DNA of 64,000 nt from Chondrilla cf. caribensis (taxonomy: Eukaryota; Porifera; Demospongiae; Chondrillida; Chondrillidae), in the NCBI GenBank assembly GCA_964020155.1, contig OZ026557.1, positions 571,001-635,000 on the forward strand, given 5' to 3'. The notes beneath the pieces are model-generated. The model had not been told where the DNA came from, did not search any database, and was given only the letters and a program-made list of their open reading frames with translations. Of this stretch, positions 46,643 through 63,550 are shown in pieces (position 1 is the stretch's first letter; each line of letters starts with the position of its first letter). Made by a program: the position numbers and the translations under genes.

Positions 46643-47148
46643 TGTTTGTTTTGTCTTACTGCAAACATTTGCCTTTAGCTTTTCTGATTTTCATCTAGTT
46701 CAGTGTTACTCTGTCTTCTGTCTTCTCCCTACGTCCTTTGTACATCTTAATTTGAGTGTGGGGGCGGCAACCCCACAAGTTCAACCCTAATTACTTGTTT
46801 TCTCTTTCTTTGGAAATCCAACCGTGTGTATCTGTATTAGTTCTTACATACAGTTTGTACGTATATGCATCACTATGAGTTCATTGAGTTTCCTCTTACT
46901 TCTGTCACTGAAGGCACAAGGATGTGAGCTCTCTATCTCATTCTTATCCCACTGTACGTGATGGTAGCAAGTCCGACCAATTGTTTGCGTTGGAAATGGA
47001 CTCGCATGGCAGTGATGATGATGATGGCGTGAATCCGAATATGATACAGACATTCTTCAAAAAACAGCCTCATCCTGAGAATGATGATAAAATTGACCAC
47101 ATTGGGGACCTAACTCAACAACTGGAGGGAGACTTCTTCTTGTATTGA
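42512..47148 (+). CDS. Receptor B: Reeler-like, Eph-type Cys-rich, 3x FN3, TM, shortest tail (12 exons)
   Basis: Exons: 42512-42755, 43057-43211, 43399-43493, 43708-43765, 43831-43852, 44069-44239, 44425-44709, 44853-45164, 45318-45508, 45771-45861, 46468-46570, 46914-47148 (653 aa, all phases agree). The domain order is that of receptor A: signal peptide, Reeler-like ~23-184, Cys-rich ~191-248 (CPENTYL, CVECPENSTSQRG), FN3 ~249-343, ~344-447 and ~448-535. The membrane helix ~546-570 (TIILVVTIPVVVIVLIIVVL) is followed by a 77-residue tail, Asp-rich in the middle (SDDDDG), without NPF or kinase. The exon 10 donor (GTATGC at 45862) was chosen because it alone keeps phase with the TM exon. AATAAA occurs at 47337. 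It starts head-to-head with receptor A, about 4.4 kb away. Confidence 0.85.
43501..43616. repeat. (TG)n microsatellite in receptor B intron 3
   Basis: Directly follows the exon 3 donor, as in receptors A and C. Confidence 0.95.
45575..45720. repeat. 30-bp minisatellite in receptor B intron 9
   Basis: Five copies with TACTCTGTATACTTGATATAC, homologous in unit and position to the intron 9 repeats of A and C. Confidence 0.85.
45959..46134. mobile_element. pogo/Tigger-like MITE in receptor B intron 10
   Basis: 176-bp non-coding element flanked by TA on both sides, with terminal inverted repeats CAGTGAAACCTC(A/T)CTAATCCGACA. The CAGTGAAACCTC...TAATCCGAC termini and TA duplication fit pogo-like Tc1/mariner relatives. 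Confidence 0.8.
46300..46346. repeat. (TGTC)n microsatellite in receptor B intron 10
   Basis: About ten TGTC tetranucleotides; a second short tract (46609-46640) follows exon 11. Confidence 0.85.
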
Positions 47149-48310
47149 TGCTTTACGTGTATACTAGATATCATGGCAAATTGTGAATGGCTTGGTCCCT
47201 ACGTCACTCCACTTGTAACATACTTTCCACCTTTGGTCTTGTATTTGACAGTATTTTTTATGTCAGTCAAATGTTGTCGGTGAATAATATTTGCAGCAGT
47301 AATATAATGTTATTATAAAGTAATACAATAACTGTTAATAAAATTAATCTTACTTTTTGTATTTTTATAATCTATGTTGAACAATCTGAATAATATTACA
47401 TTTAAATTAAATTTATATCTAATCATGTGGATGTGAATCATCATTTGAATGAGAGTTTGTACCCTACATGTTCACTCTAGTTGAAGAGCGGATACGTATG
47501 TAGTCGATGACGTATCGCTAAAAATAACGACAGGAAGCTTAAGTATAATATAACGTCATTATCCCTCGTGTTATAGATGGGTAACACGCCCATATTGATT
47601 TATTGCACGTTAGAACAAACTCTATACTGTTCATTTGAATTCGGACGAAGTGGCTAGACACCTGAATCCAGCTCTGTAGGAAACTCTCCACTGTTACTCC
47701 GGAATCTTGTGAATCGACAAACTGAAGCTGTCGGATAGGTACGTGTTTGTGGACGCACTACACAACACGCCCGTGGGATCGGAGCATGCTAGTGCGGTAC
47801 AGAGTGGTGAAACCCCAGAAAAGTCTGTGTTTGTCCTAGCTCAATATGGCCATGTACTGCTTCCAAACGATTAGTTGTCATTAACGAGGACACGAGAGAG
47901 GGAGGTTTCGCTGGGTTCACACACACTTCCTAGGCCCTCACTCCTTGCATGCGGTCTGCATAGATCTATTAGGATCACGTTGTAATGATGCAGGTTGGAT
48001 GAGGCTAGCATTCCAAGTAATGGACTAACTGCCTTTCAATCAGAAATCATACTGACCCTATGATCATTATAGGCTACTGAGAATAGAAGTTTTTACATTC
48101 AATATTTGGGCATTCTGAAGCGGAGCAACCTGGAATGCCAAGATGAGACAGGTGCATGTCTTCAACCATTTATTCATGGATGTAACACCAACGTCACTGT
48201 GACTTGTATATCATTAGCTCAGTGTTAAGAGTACTCGAGGCCCTTCAGTCCAATCCGAGAACCCATCTTCATTGATTCGTGTCTTTATTCACCACAGGGA
48301 CTGCTGTACA
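47149..48310. other. Intergenic between receptors B and C
   Basis: Contains the probable polyadenylation signal of B (47337) and a GCTAAAAATAACGACAGGA motif at 47517-47535 beside TGACGT, a string that recurs near the coiled-coil gene. No gene recognised. Confidence 0.5.
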
Positions 48311-54174
<5,864 letters not shown>

Positions 54175-54574
54175 ACACTTTATTTTAATTACATGTCAGT
54201 TTATTGTGGATTTGATCCATTTCTACTTTTGTGTAACTATAATATTTCTTAGGAAAGTTAACGTTATGCATGATTGCTTGTTGACCTTTCAATTTAATTT
54301 GCAATTAATTATTATTATTATAAGGCCGGGTGCATGTATGCGAAAAGGTACGAATTACGTAAGTACAATCTTTCACTGTCATGCACATATCATGGTCTCC
54401 TTGTAAATTATACATAATATAATATATATATATATATTTTCGCCTGTTTAATAACTGATATTGTTATTGAATATTATTATTCTAGATCTATCCTGACCTA
54501 TCTGATTCTCGCATATTAATGCGCTATATAGCCTATAGCTATATAGACCTAATCATACTTAAAGTTCCCAATTT
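54175..54574. other. 3' flank of receptor C
   Basis: AT-rich with a short (AT)n run near 54425. No gene recognised. Confidence 0.5.
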
Positions 54575-54579
54575 GTAAA

Positions 54580-54665
54580 AAAATATGAAGGACTCCAGGA
54601 TCCGGAAATCGAGCCATCCAAACTGAAGTTCGACCACTGCGCCACTGTGACCCCTCTGAGTAGGG
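54580..54665 (-). repeat. Possible tRNA-derived sequence (SINE-like)
   Basis: The minus strand reads GTGGCGCAGTGGTCGAAC, close to a tRNA A-box, followed about 40 bases later by a degraded B-box-like GGATCCTGGAGTCC. No intact cloverleaf can be drawn by eye. Confidence 0.35.
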
Positions 54666-54858
54666 TATGTAAAATGGTACGCTCGGCCATATTATTATCG
54701 CTCATTGCGTCAACGTCATTGCTAAAAATAACGCCAGGAGTTGGGTAATTGTCCCTTGGGTTTCTATGAATGACTGAACGTTTTGTATCGTTCATTGTCG
54801 ACTAGGATCACCTTCGTTATAGCGTCTGGAACAGTTTCGACCGACAAGAGATATTGGC

Positions 54859-57101
54859 ATGGATCTACAAAGGCCAGTACCTAAGCCAAGGACACGTACG
54901 ATCGTTAGCTCTGGCGATTTGTCGAAATCCCCACCAAAGACAGATTCCGATTCTCCTCTCGTTCCGCGCCAAGCGTGGAGTACTAGTGACAATGTAACGG
55001 GCTCGAATGACTTCGACCCTGATCAAATGTACACTGACGACGATGGAAACAGTGACGGAGAAGCTGTAGAAGACGATGAAGATGAATTCTATGACGTGAG
55101 AAGCAGCCCGTCTCGTTTCCACCCCGAAGATCCCCTGAAGGGTATCACCACCCAGTCACACTCTCCTTCTAGACCGCCTTTCTCCGGCGACAAACCCGTC
55201 CGTACTCCTTCAAATACGTCTGAAGAAGGGTCTCTTCTTCGCCGCGAGGTCACCGACTTGAAGAACAAAAAGATCGCACTTCAAAGCGAGATTGAGCAGT
55301 TGAGCCGTCACGTGGAGATGAAGAAGAGGGAAATTGAAGGGCTAAACCATGATGCGGAAATGAGAAAGCAACGGCTTGAAGAGAAAGAGTCTGCTTTGCA
55401 GTTGAGAGAGAGGAATGTATTGACCAAAGAACAAACTTTGGCAGTGGAGAGGGGGAACATTAACATAAAGTTGAAGAAGTTGGCTCACAGAGAAACAGAA
55501 CTACAAAGCATGGAAGACAATATGATAGTTAGAAAGAAAGCGCTGGATGAACGCGAAGATCTCCTGAGGGATTTAACTGATGAGAATGGATCCGGTATGA
55601 GGAAGAAGGACAAGGAGTTGAGGTCACTGGAGGATGAGCTGAAACGTAAGGAAGATCGTCTCACGAAGTGGTCACAGGAACTCCATGAGGAAGCCGAAAG
55701 GATAAGACTGAAAGGGATACAGATGGAGCAAGAATTCACAGATAAAATGGCTGCCATGAACTTAATGGAACAAGAATCCAACCGGGGACCATCTGTTACT
55801 GACAATCCAAGCAGTGTTCTTGACCCACAGGCACAGCAAGACTTGGAGCTTGCTAGAAGTATACAAGAGCAGATGTGGCAGGTGTGTGTGTGTGTGTTTG
55901 TTGTGTGTGTGTGTGCGTGCAGTGCATAAGTTCTGTACCGCACACATATGTATTCAAACTTTTATCTCATAATATGCAAAGGATCCTGGTTGTGAGGACG
56001 AAGAAATTGCCTTGAAACTACAGAAAGAAGAGATTAGTGTACGTGAGTATAGGCCATTTTCCAGTACTTTAAAATGACGCGAAAATGATTTTACTTTTAA
56101 CGGTCTGTGACCATTTTCTCTTTGGGTTGGATATAGTATATATATCATATGACTGTCAAGTGTTTGTCACATGCATCCATGCCACTTACCCCCTGTAGAA
56201 AGAACGCCCGAGTGAGGAAGAATCTGAAAGATTGGCTTTGATGCTGAGTCAGCAGTTTGATACTTTTCAGCAGGTGACTGTCTGTCTTCGCTTGTATGGC
56301 TTGTCAGCTGCTTCATCTCTGTGAATAACTGTGGTGTACTGTTTTATAGAACACGAGTCCTTTTGGAAATCTTAGTCTCAAACTGGAGTACTTGTGTATA
56401 GTATGCCTATGTGTACTAGTGTTCCAGTGTACATTGCATATGTACTACTGTACTGGTGCATTGTGTGTGTGTACTAGTGTAGAAATGTACAGTACTTGTA
56501 AGCTAATGTAGAAATGTGCTTGTGTACTAGTGTAAGTACAAATGTACTTATGTGCTAGTGTACAAATGTACTTGTGTGCTAGTGTACAAATGTACTTGTG
56601 TGCTAGTGTACAAATGTACATACTTGTGTACTAGTGTACCAATGTGCTTGTGTGATAATGTACAAATGTACTTGTGTGCTAGTGTACAAATGTGCTTGTG
56701 TGCTAGTGTACAAATGTGCTTGTGTGCTAGTGTACAAATGTACTTGTGTACTAGTGTACAAATGTACGTACTTGTGTGCCAGTGTATATATGTACTTATG
56801 TGTACTAGTGTACATTGTGTGTGCTAGTGTACAAATGTACTTGTGTGCTAGTGTACATGTACTGGTTTACCTGTGTACAATATAGTGTACAATGTACTAC
56901 TGTACTTCACCTACAGACCTTGACCACTGGGATCAATAAAGTGTGATGTCTGTGTTTGTTAGGTTGTGAGGGGATTGTATATGATAGGTATAACATTCAC
57001 CCCATGTGTGGTCTGTTGATCTAATGCAGACTCAGCAAGACGAGGAGTACGCCAGGAGTCTTGCCTCACAGTGGGAGGTAGAGAACCCGGACCGATCATG
57101 A
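54859..57101 (+). CDS. Coiled-coil protein with four C-terminal MIU/UIM-like motifs, 4 exons
   Basis: Exons: 54859-55881, 55982-56038, 56199-56273, 57030-57101 (408 aa). The N terminus has RPVPKPRTR, a PxPxR-type SH3-binding motif, then an acidic disordered stretch (~55-80) with DEFYDV. About residues 120-310 form a long charged coiled coil. The C terminus carries four short helices of ubiquitin-binding type: QDLELARSIQEQ, DEEIALKLQKEE, ESERLALMLSQQ and DEEYARSLASQW, about one per exon. These resemble MIU/UIM consensus (acidic run, Leu-Ala core). The exon 2 donor (GTACGT) was picked because the alternative at 56043 gives a stop. I do not recognise the orthologue; a ubiquitin-binding adaptor is an inference. 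Confidence 0.72.
56380..56910. repeat. ~21-24-bp minisatellite in coiled-coil gene intron 3
   Basis: About 20 copies of GTGTGCTAGTGTACAAATGTACTT. The frame stays open and gives YKCTCVLV-type artefacts. Confidence 0.9.
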
Positions 57102-57715
57102 CCATGTCCCCCACATCAAAAGTGGACATAGAAGATGTTCTAATTGATTGAGCTACATTTGTGTTAAGACACTTTTATACGTATATCGTTATTCTGTGCC
57201 TGTCTTTATAGTAGCCTGTATGTGGGTGCATATGCATTTGTATGTTCTGTATACCAATATGTATGGGTTTGTATAAGCCGGTATACTGTCTTGCAATCGA
57301 CTATAACAATCAATTGGAATACTACAGCATATTATCGTATTGAATTAATAATACTCTCATACACTTATAACTACATACATACATAAACAAATTACATCAC
57401 TGGATTTTCATACACCGAATTGTCAGTGAGTTTTGTTGAATTTGTAATTTGTCAACCTTAGGTCTTGCACAGCCTTCCCTCACTACATACGTGAACACTT
57501 GCATGTATGCATGAAGTGAAGACTGATGTTTGAATTTTTCTGAGCATTATATATAATTATAATTATAATTAATAATTAGTTAATCACTACTTAACTAATT
57601 TCAATGTTGTGAAATGGCTACAGGATTAATATTATTCATTTAGAGTACATTAATGGTTCTATGAGCGCTTGAAACTACATACGTGTATGTAGGGAATAGG
57701 ATCATGTACATATTA
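57102..57715. other. 3' flank of coiled-coil gene
   Basis: AT-rich, no gene recognised. It lies between two convergent genes (coiled-coil plus, IFT74 minus). Confidence 0.5.
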
Positions 57716-57842
57716 CAGTCCAACTTGCTCAGTAAGTATGTACCTTGAAGGGCACACCAAATCTATATACTTTTCATCAGAGGTATATACCGTACTTACT
57801 ATCAGTACTGGTTGGCATAGTGTACATGAGCTAGGGATGAGT
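57716..57842. repeat. Dispersed ~125-bp repeat, copy 2
   Basis: Same orientation and content as the copy at 5515-5637, with CAGTCCAACTTG, AAGGGCACACCAAATCT and GTACATGAGCTAGGGA. It runs straight into the CTAACCAGGAGTGTGT minisatellite. Confidence 0.7.
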
Positions 57843-57849
57843 AAAGTGT

Positions 57850-58070
57850 ACTCACTAACCAGGAGTGTGTGCTAACCAGAAGTGTGTGCTAACCAGGAGT
57901 GTGTACTAACCAGGAGTGTGTACCAACCAGGAGTGTGTATTATTAATCAGGAGTGTGCACTAACCAGGAGTGTGCACTAACCAGGAGTGTGTGCTAACCA
58001 GGAGTGTGTACTAACCAGGAGTGTGTACTAACCAGGAGTGTGTACTAACCAGGAGTGTGTACTACCAAGG
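57850..58070. repeat. 17-18-bp minisatellite CTAACCAGGAGTGTGTA
   Basis: About 12 copies. Its complement (ACACACTCCTGGTTAG) is the core of the 33-bp minisatellite in receptor A intron 11. Confidence 0.9.
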
Positions 58071-58191
58071 TACGTACTTATTAAGCAAGTTGCACTGGTT
58101 GTAGAATGTAAGAATAAAAGTGTACAGTTTGTGTGCTGGAGGTCATCCACATGCGCACACACACGTGCTGTATTGTGTGCTGGTGAGTCCC

Positions 58192-58901
58192 TCAGCTGGT
58201 GGGCACAGGGTGAGCCGTCATGCTCTGACACACCAGACCGTTGTACTCAGACAACATCCCCTTCACTTGAGATGACAGCTGCTTGTAGTCTCCATCAGCC
58301 TCCCTGCTAGCAATGACTGTGGACACACGCAGGGTGAAGGAAAACAAACCCGTGCGGATATGTTCATACACTGACTGCATATTATGCTGAATGTGCATAT
58401 GTACTGGTTGTGTGGCGTGTACCGGTTGACTACATATGTAGCGAGTTTACTAGTTGTGTGCGGAGTATACAAGAAGACCAGTGAGTGTGCTATAGTTGTA
58501 GGTTGCATGGGGTATGGACAGGAGGAGACAAGTGAGTGTGCTGATTGTATGTTGCATGGGGTATGGACAAGAAGAGACCAGTGAGTGTGCTATAGTTGTA
58601 TGTTGCATGGGGTATGGACAAGAAGAGACCAGTGAGTGTGCTATAGTTGTATGTTGCATGGGGTATGGACAAGAAGAGACCAGTGAGTGTGCTATAGTTG
58701 TATGTTGCATGGGGTATGGACAAGAAGAGACCAGTGAGTGTGCTGATTGTATGTTGCATGGGGTATGGACAAGAAGAGACCAGTGAGTGTGCTATAGTTG
58801 CATGGGGTATGGACAAGAAGAGACCAGTGAGTGAGGATACATTCTTTGAGAACAAAGTTGTTCTGTTCCAAATGTTGCCATTTTCTTTCCAAATTGCCAA
58901 G

Positions 58902-58967
<66 letters not shown>

Positions 58968-61965
58968 AGTTTGATGCATATAAGTAAACCAATCACTCAA
59001 GACAATTTTCATGGTCCTTACATACTTGTGTATAAGTGTCACTTGAGGTCAACTGCGACTTCAATGACTCATACGATTGAGTTAACTCCTTGACTCCTTG
59101 AAAACCAGGTAGTAATACAACTTAGTCAACATCAAACAACCAACAACATCTGAACATCAAATAAACAGCAGTAAGCATCAAATAAACAACACTGAACATC
59201 ATATACGTAAACAACACTGAACATCAAATAAACAACCCTGAGTATCAAATAAACAACACTGAGCTTCATATACACAGCACTGAGCTTTATATAAACAACA
59301 CTGAACATCAAATAAACAACATCTGAACATCATATACATAAACAACACTGAACATCAAATAAACAACCCTGAGTATCAAATAAACAAGACTGAGCTTCAT
59401 ATAAACAGCACTGAGCTTTATATAAACAACACTGAACATCAAATAAACAACACTGAACATCATATACGTAAACAACACTGAACATCAAATAAACAACCCT
59501 GAGTATCAAATAAACAACACTGAGCTTCATATAAACAGCACTGAGCTTTATATAAACAACACTGAACATCAAATAAACAACACTTGAGCATCATATATAC
59601 GTACACAACACCTGAACATCATGTACACAACACCTGAACATCATGTACACAACACCTGAACATCATGTACACAACACCTGAACATCATGCACACAACACC
59701 TGAACATCATGTACACAACACCTGAACATCATGTACACAACACCGAGCATCATATAAACCACTCTGTACTTATGTTGAGGGGGCCACAGTACAGACACAG
59801 AGTGACTGGACTTACTCTGATGTAGACCTTCCTTCTTGGCCGTCAGTAAGGCCTTCTCTGTCACCAGGAGCTGACAAAGCGAAGAAAACAACCTGAACTG
59901 ACTGTACTTTAGAACTAAGTACGTATGTATGAATGCCTTAGTGATGAATAATAGTATAAGTATGTATGCTATTATGATGTGTAAAAATACATGAACATGA
60001 ACACATACTATATCTCCACATCAGAACAGTGTGTGTGTATGCGTATGTATGTAAATATATATGTACATGTGCAAACATACATACATACATATTAGTTATG
60101 TCCCTTCCACACGGGATGTGCAGCTATACAGTCACACATTCAATCAATCACCTCAGGCTGACGCCCTTGATAATTCTTTGAAAGTGACTGTATTAGCTGC
60201 ACATCCCGTGTGGAAGGGACATAACTAGCTTGTGTCATGGGATGGCAATTTTGTTATTGCTCTATTGTTCGCTGCTGCTCATGTTGTTGGTGACAGGAAA
60301 GTAGTCTGATCAGTTAATGGAAAGGGTGATGCATCGTTAATGACTTGATTGCAAGTGTGCTGTATTGGTAACTGAAAGTGTGCTGTAGAGGTTTTATGAA
60401 CCATTTTTTTCCTTTAATCTACCTGCCTACCATGACACAAATATGTGTATACAGTATGGACATAAGGACTGTGAGCACATTCATACATACATACATACAT
60501 ATGTAAGTGTACATACGTACATGATACATACGTACATGTTGGAACAAATGGTGAGATGTATTCACTGCATCTTTTGTGCATGCTGGCTATACCTCTCGTC
60601 TCTCGTCCTCTTGCTTCTCTAAACCTTGAATGTCACTGTAGACCCCAATCTCCTCGGTCATCTTGGCTATCTTCTCCTTCAGTGTTTGGAGCTCTGTCTG
60701 GGTCTTCTCCTCGAGCTGTTCGTGAGCGTGGGAGGAATTTGATGTACAGAGTACAGTACAACTTCACACATTACACAGAATATTTGCTGAACGTGCAAAT
60801 ATACATACAGTACTGTACTCATGTACATACGTGAATACAAACATGTGTAATATACATATGTCCATATATATGCACATGAACACAAGGATGTGTACAGCAC
60901 ATACTGTACTGTACATGTACATACCTTCTCCACATTCACAAGATCACGTTGAAGTTTGGCATTGTCTACATATATACCATGAATAGGAGTGAATATAGGT
61001 ATGGAGTATACACGTGTCCATACAGTACAGTTCCATCACAAACCTTGCTCCAAAGAACGCACTGTTCTTTCAGCTTTCTCCATTTCTGATTCTTTGAAAG
61101 CCAAATTAGCTTGGAGGTCTTGTAGCTGAGCTGGAGAGGGCATGTGCTTGGACTGGACCAGGACCTGGGAGGGAGGGAGGGAGGGAGGGGTGAGTCCAAT
61201 ACCCATCATGTATGTGAGAGGGGAAGGGGTGTCATCATCCAGGCTGGGCTATTATTTTGGATACTCACTTTGGATACACACTTTGGATACTTGCATGGAT
61301 ACTCACTCTGGATACTCACTTTGGATACTCACCTGGCTAATGGTTGCCAGCTGCTGTACCACAGTTCCCTCTAGATCTTTCCTCTTAGCTTCCTCAGAAC
61401 TCATTGAAGAGTCAAAACTCTCGAGAAACTCTATATATGCACAAACCAAATCACACACAGTACATTTGAGTGCTGTACAACCAACTGGGGACCTTGTAAA
61501 GTATAGTCACATGGGTGAAGGCTCTCCCAGTACCAATGGCATACGTACATACCTCGCCTAATGTAATGTATACACACACTGTTTGAAGACCTTATGTGCT
61601 CTTACCTTTAATTCCAGCCTCTTTCTTCTTCAGTTCTTTATACTTGACGCTTCTGTCTGACTGATGTTCTTCGAGATCGTTGTCAAGTTGCTGGACTTCA
61701 TCATGAATCTTGTCCAGCTTATCATGCAGCTCCTGGGTTCTATGGGCCAAACAAGATACGTATCAGATTGGACTGGATAGCATATTTATACACGGGAAGC
61801 CTTCAGCCAATGGCTGCTATTCTGGCACCCTGGGACAAAGTACAACTAACACTGACAGTCTACATGTTGTACTACAGTATAGTGGTGTTTGGGTGGGTGC
61901 ATGTGTTGTGTGTGTTGGGAATGTGTATGTTTGATTTGCATGTTTGTATGTACGTAGGTGTGCAT

Positions 61966-62027
<62 letters not shown>

Positions 62028-62070
62028 TGTGGTATATACACAATGTGTGTGCGTGTGTACATGCATGTGT

Positions 62071-62108
<38 letters not shown>

Positions 62109-62322
62109 CAAACACACTCAGTCAGTACTATGTAGCTGCTCTCACTTCTTCTCTATACTTGCTGTTTCCTGGTTGTCTTCCTTCACTTGTTTCAAAAGTC
62201 TCTCCTTCTCCTGTTGAGGGGTTTCTTGGTCCTTCTGCCTCCATTGGTCTCTTTTGGTAAGGGCTTCTGCCAGCTCTTTATGGAGTCTCACTATGTTAAA
62301 TGTGCATATATACAATGAGATC

Positions 62323-62384
<62 letters not shown>

Positions 62385-63550
62385 GTGTGTGCCTGTGTGT
62401 GTGTGTGCCTGTGTGTGTGCGTGTATGTTGGTACTACAAACAACAAACCTGCTTCTTGCTTGATTTCAGACTGAGCTACCTCCTCCTCAAGGACCTTCCC
62501 CCTCGCTATGAGCTGTTCTAGTTCCTTTTCCTTTGCCTCCAACTCTGTCTTGAGGGACCCATTCTCTCTTTTGAGTTTAGTGAACTTCTCCTTGGTAGCA
62601 TCATCCTACAGGTAGATACATACATATATACATATATACACACATACAACACATTATAGTCAGGATCCACGCATAGGCCCAGTACAAATGTGTGCATAAT
62701 ATGTATGAATGACACATTTTAGGTTAGTAAACTTATCCTTGGCAGCAGAGTCCTATACGTATATACATACAAATATATGGTATGTGTACACTATACGTAT
62801 TGCACCAGTTAGGGCCCATGACTGCGTATATTATATATATGCAGCACACATGTATGTATGCACATAAGCATCTATGTATGTATGCATGCATGTATGTACA
62901 TATGAACGTACGTATGTATATATTAATGCATGGAAGACAACTTGAGAGAAAGGAGAAAAGAGAAAAAATGGCAGCCGAGGGACTCGAACCCAGGGTGTAC
63001 GGCTGTAGCCATCATAACCACTGTGCCACAAGCCGCCACAGCAACCAGCCTCTCTCAGTTCTCCTTTCATACTCACTGGTGTGTATGTATGCACATACAC
63101 AAACACCACACTTGAAGGATGAGCATCTCAGGCTAGCTGTTGAGATGACGTACACATGTGCTCCCAATCCATAAGAATACAACACACACAACTGACTGGA
63201 CTACCTAGGGTAACATGTGACTTCAAGTGCACACAAGTGAGCATTCTCATGTCCATGACCTCACATACATACGTACAGTGAATTCTCCTTAATCTGCCAC
63301 AAATCGTTTTCCAAAAATATGATGGATTGACGAGTTCGGCAGGTTAACCGGATATACATTAATACTTGTATATTATGTTGGTATTGGGAAATGGTGGTAG
63401 GTTGAAAGGTTTGGCGGATAAAGCAGTGGTGGATTTCCCAGTTCATTGTACACATGTAATACTGAGCATACCATTTGACTGATAACGTTCTCTGCCACTT
63501 GCTCTTGTCTACCAATCTCAACCACCAGATGTGTCACCTCCTCTTCCTTC
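58192..63550 (-). CDS. IFT74: IFT74, C-terminal two thirds (5' end outside window)
   Basis: Coiled-coil subunit of the IFT-B core, which pairs with IFT81 and binds tubulin for cilium assembly. Exons in gene order: 63550-63472, 62605-62449, 62290-62146, 61739-61606, 61430-61333, 61164-61044, 60965-60925, 60715-60593, 59870-59816, 59096-59026, 58901-58841, 58316-58192 (about 402 aa; human protein about 600). Diagnostic blocks: [14 protein letters not shown] followed across a splice by [51 protein letters not shown]. The first exon here starts in phase 2, so earlier exons lie beyond 64000 or in the last 450 bp, where I found none. All donors and acceptors are canonical and phases agree. Introns carry several minisatellites. 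Confidence 0.92.
58495..58830. repeat. ~48-60-bp minisatellite in last IFT74 intron
   Basis: Six to seven copies with GCATGGGGTATGGACAAGAA and GACCAGTGAGTGTGCT. It stops just before the exon at 58841, so the repeat abuts a splice donor. Confidence 0.9.
58904..58963. repeat. (TG)n microsatellite in IFT74 intron
   Basis: On the gene's strand this CA tract forms the polypyrimidine-poor acceptor region of the NLERKW exon. Confidence 0.9.
59150..59755. repeat. ~20-bp minisatellite with higher-order structure in IFT74 intron
   Basis: Many copies of AACAACACTGAACATCAAATA and variants. A block of about 120 bp (with ACCCTGAGTATC and CAGCACTGAGCTTTATAT) repeats three times. Toward the right it turns into CACAACACCTGAACATCATGTA. 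Confidence 0.9.
60093..60227. mobile_element. Foldback/MITE element in IFT74 intron
   Basis: Two arms of about 43 bp (TAGTTATGTCCCTTCCACAC... and its complement, one base different) enclose a 48-bp centre. No coding capacity. Confidence 0.85.
61969..62105. repeat. (TG)n microsatellites in IFT74 intron
   Basis: Two TG tracts separated by about 40 bp of GTGTG-rich sequence. Confidence 0.9.
62324..62425. repeat. (TG)n microsatellite in IFT74 intron
   Basis: TG repeats with TGCC/TGCG interruptions. Confidence 0.9.
62716..62753 (-). pseudogene. Duplicated remnant of an IFT74 exon start
   Basis: The minus strand encodes [10 protein letters not shown] followed by a broken frame. It parallels the beginning of the next exon ([10 protein letters not shown] at 62605) at both DNA and protein level. 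It probably marks an old local exon duplication that decayed. Confidence 0.55.
62940..63055 (-). repeat. tRNA-derived SINE in IFT74 intron
   Basis: The minus strand has A-box-like TGGCACAGTGGTTATGATGG, then B-box GGTTCGAGTCCC, GGCTGCCA and a T/C-rich tail. A second, truncated copy is at 32.03-32.10 kb. The spacing fits RNA polymerase III promoter boxes; it is not an intact tRNA. Confidence 0.7.
63276..63448. mobile_element. MITE-like element, CARTGAAYT family
   Basis: 173 bp flanked by TA on both sides, starting CAGTGAATTCTCC and ending GTTCATTG. Two related copies are at 9902-10076 (inverted relative to this one) and about 39950-40119. Non-coding. Confidence 0.7.

Noticed and set aside
62970..63045. 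Functional tRNA gene on the minus strand
   Set aside because: A- and B-boxes are present, but stems do not pair into a full cloverleaf and a T/C tail plus a sister copy point to a SINE.
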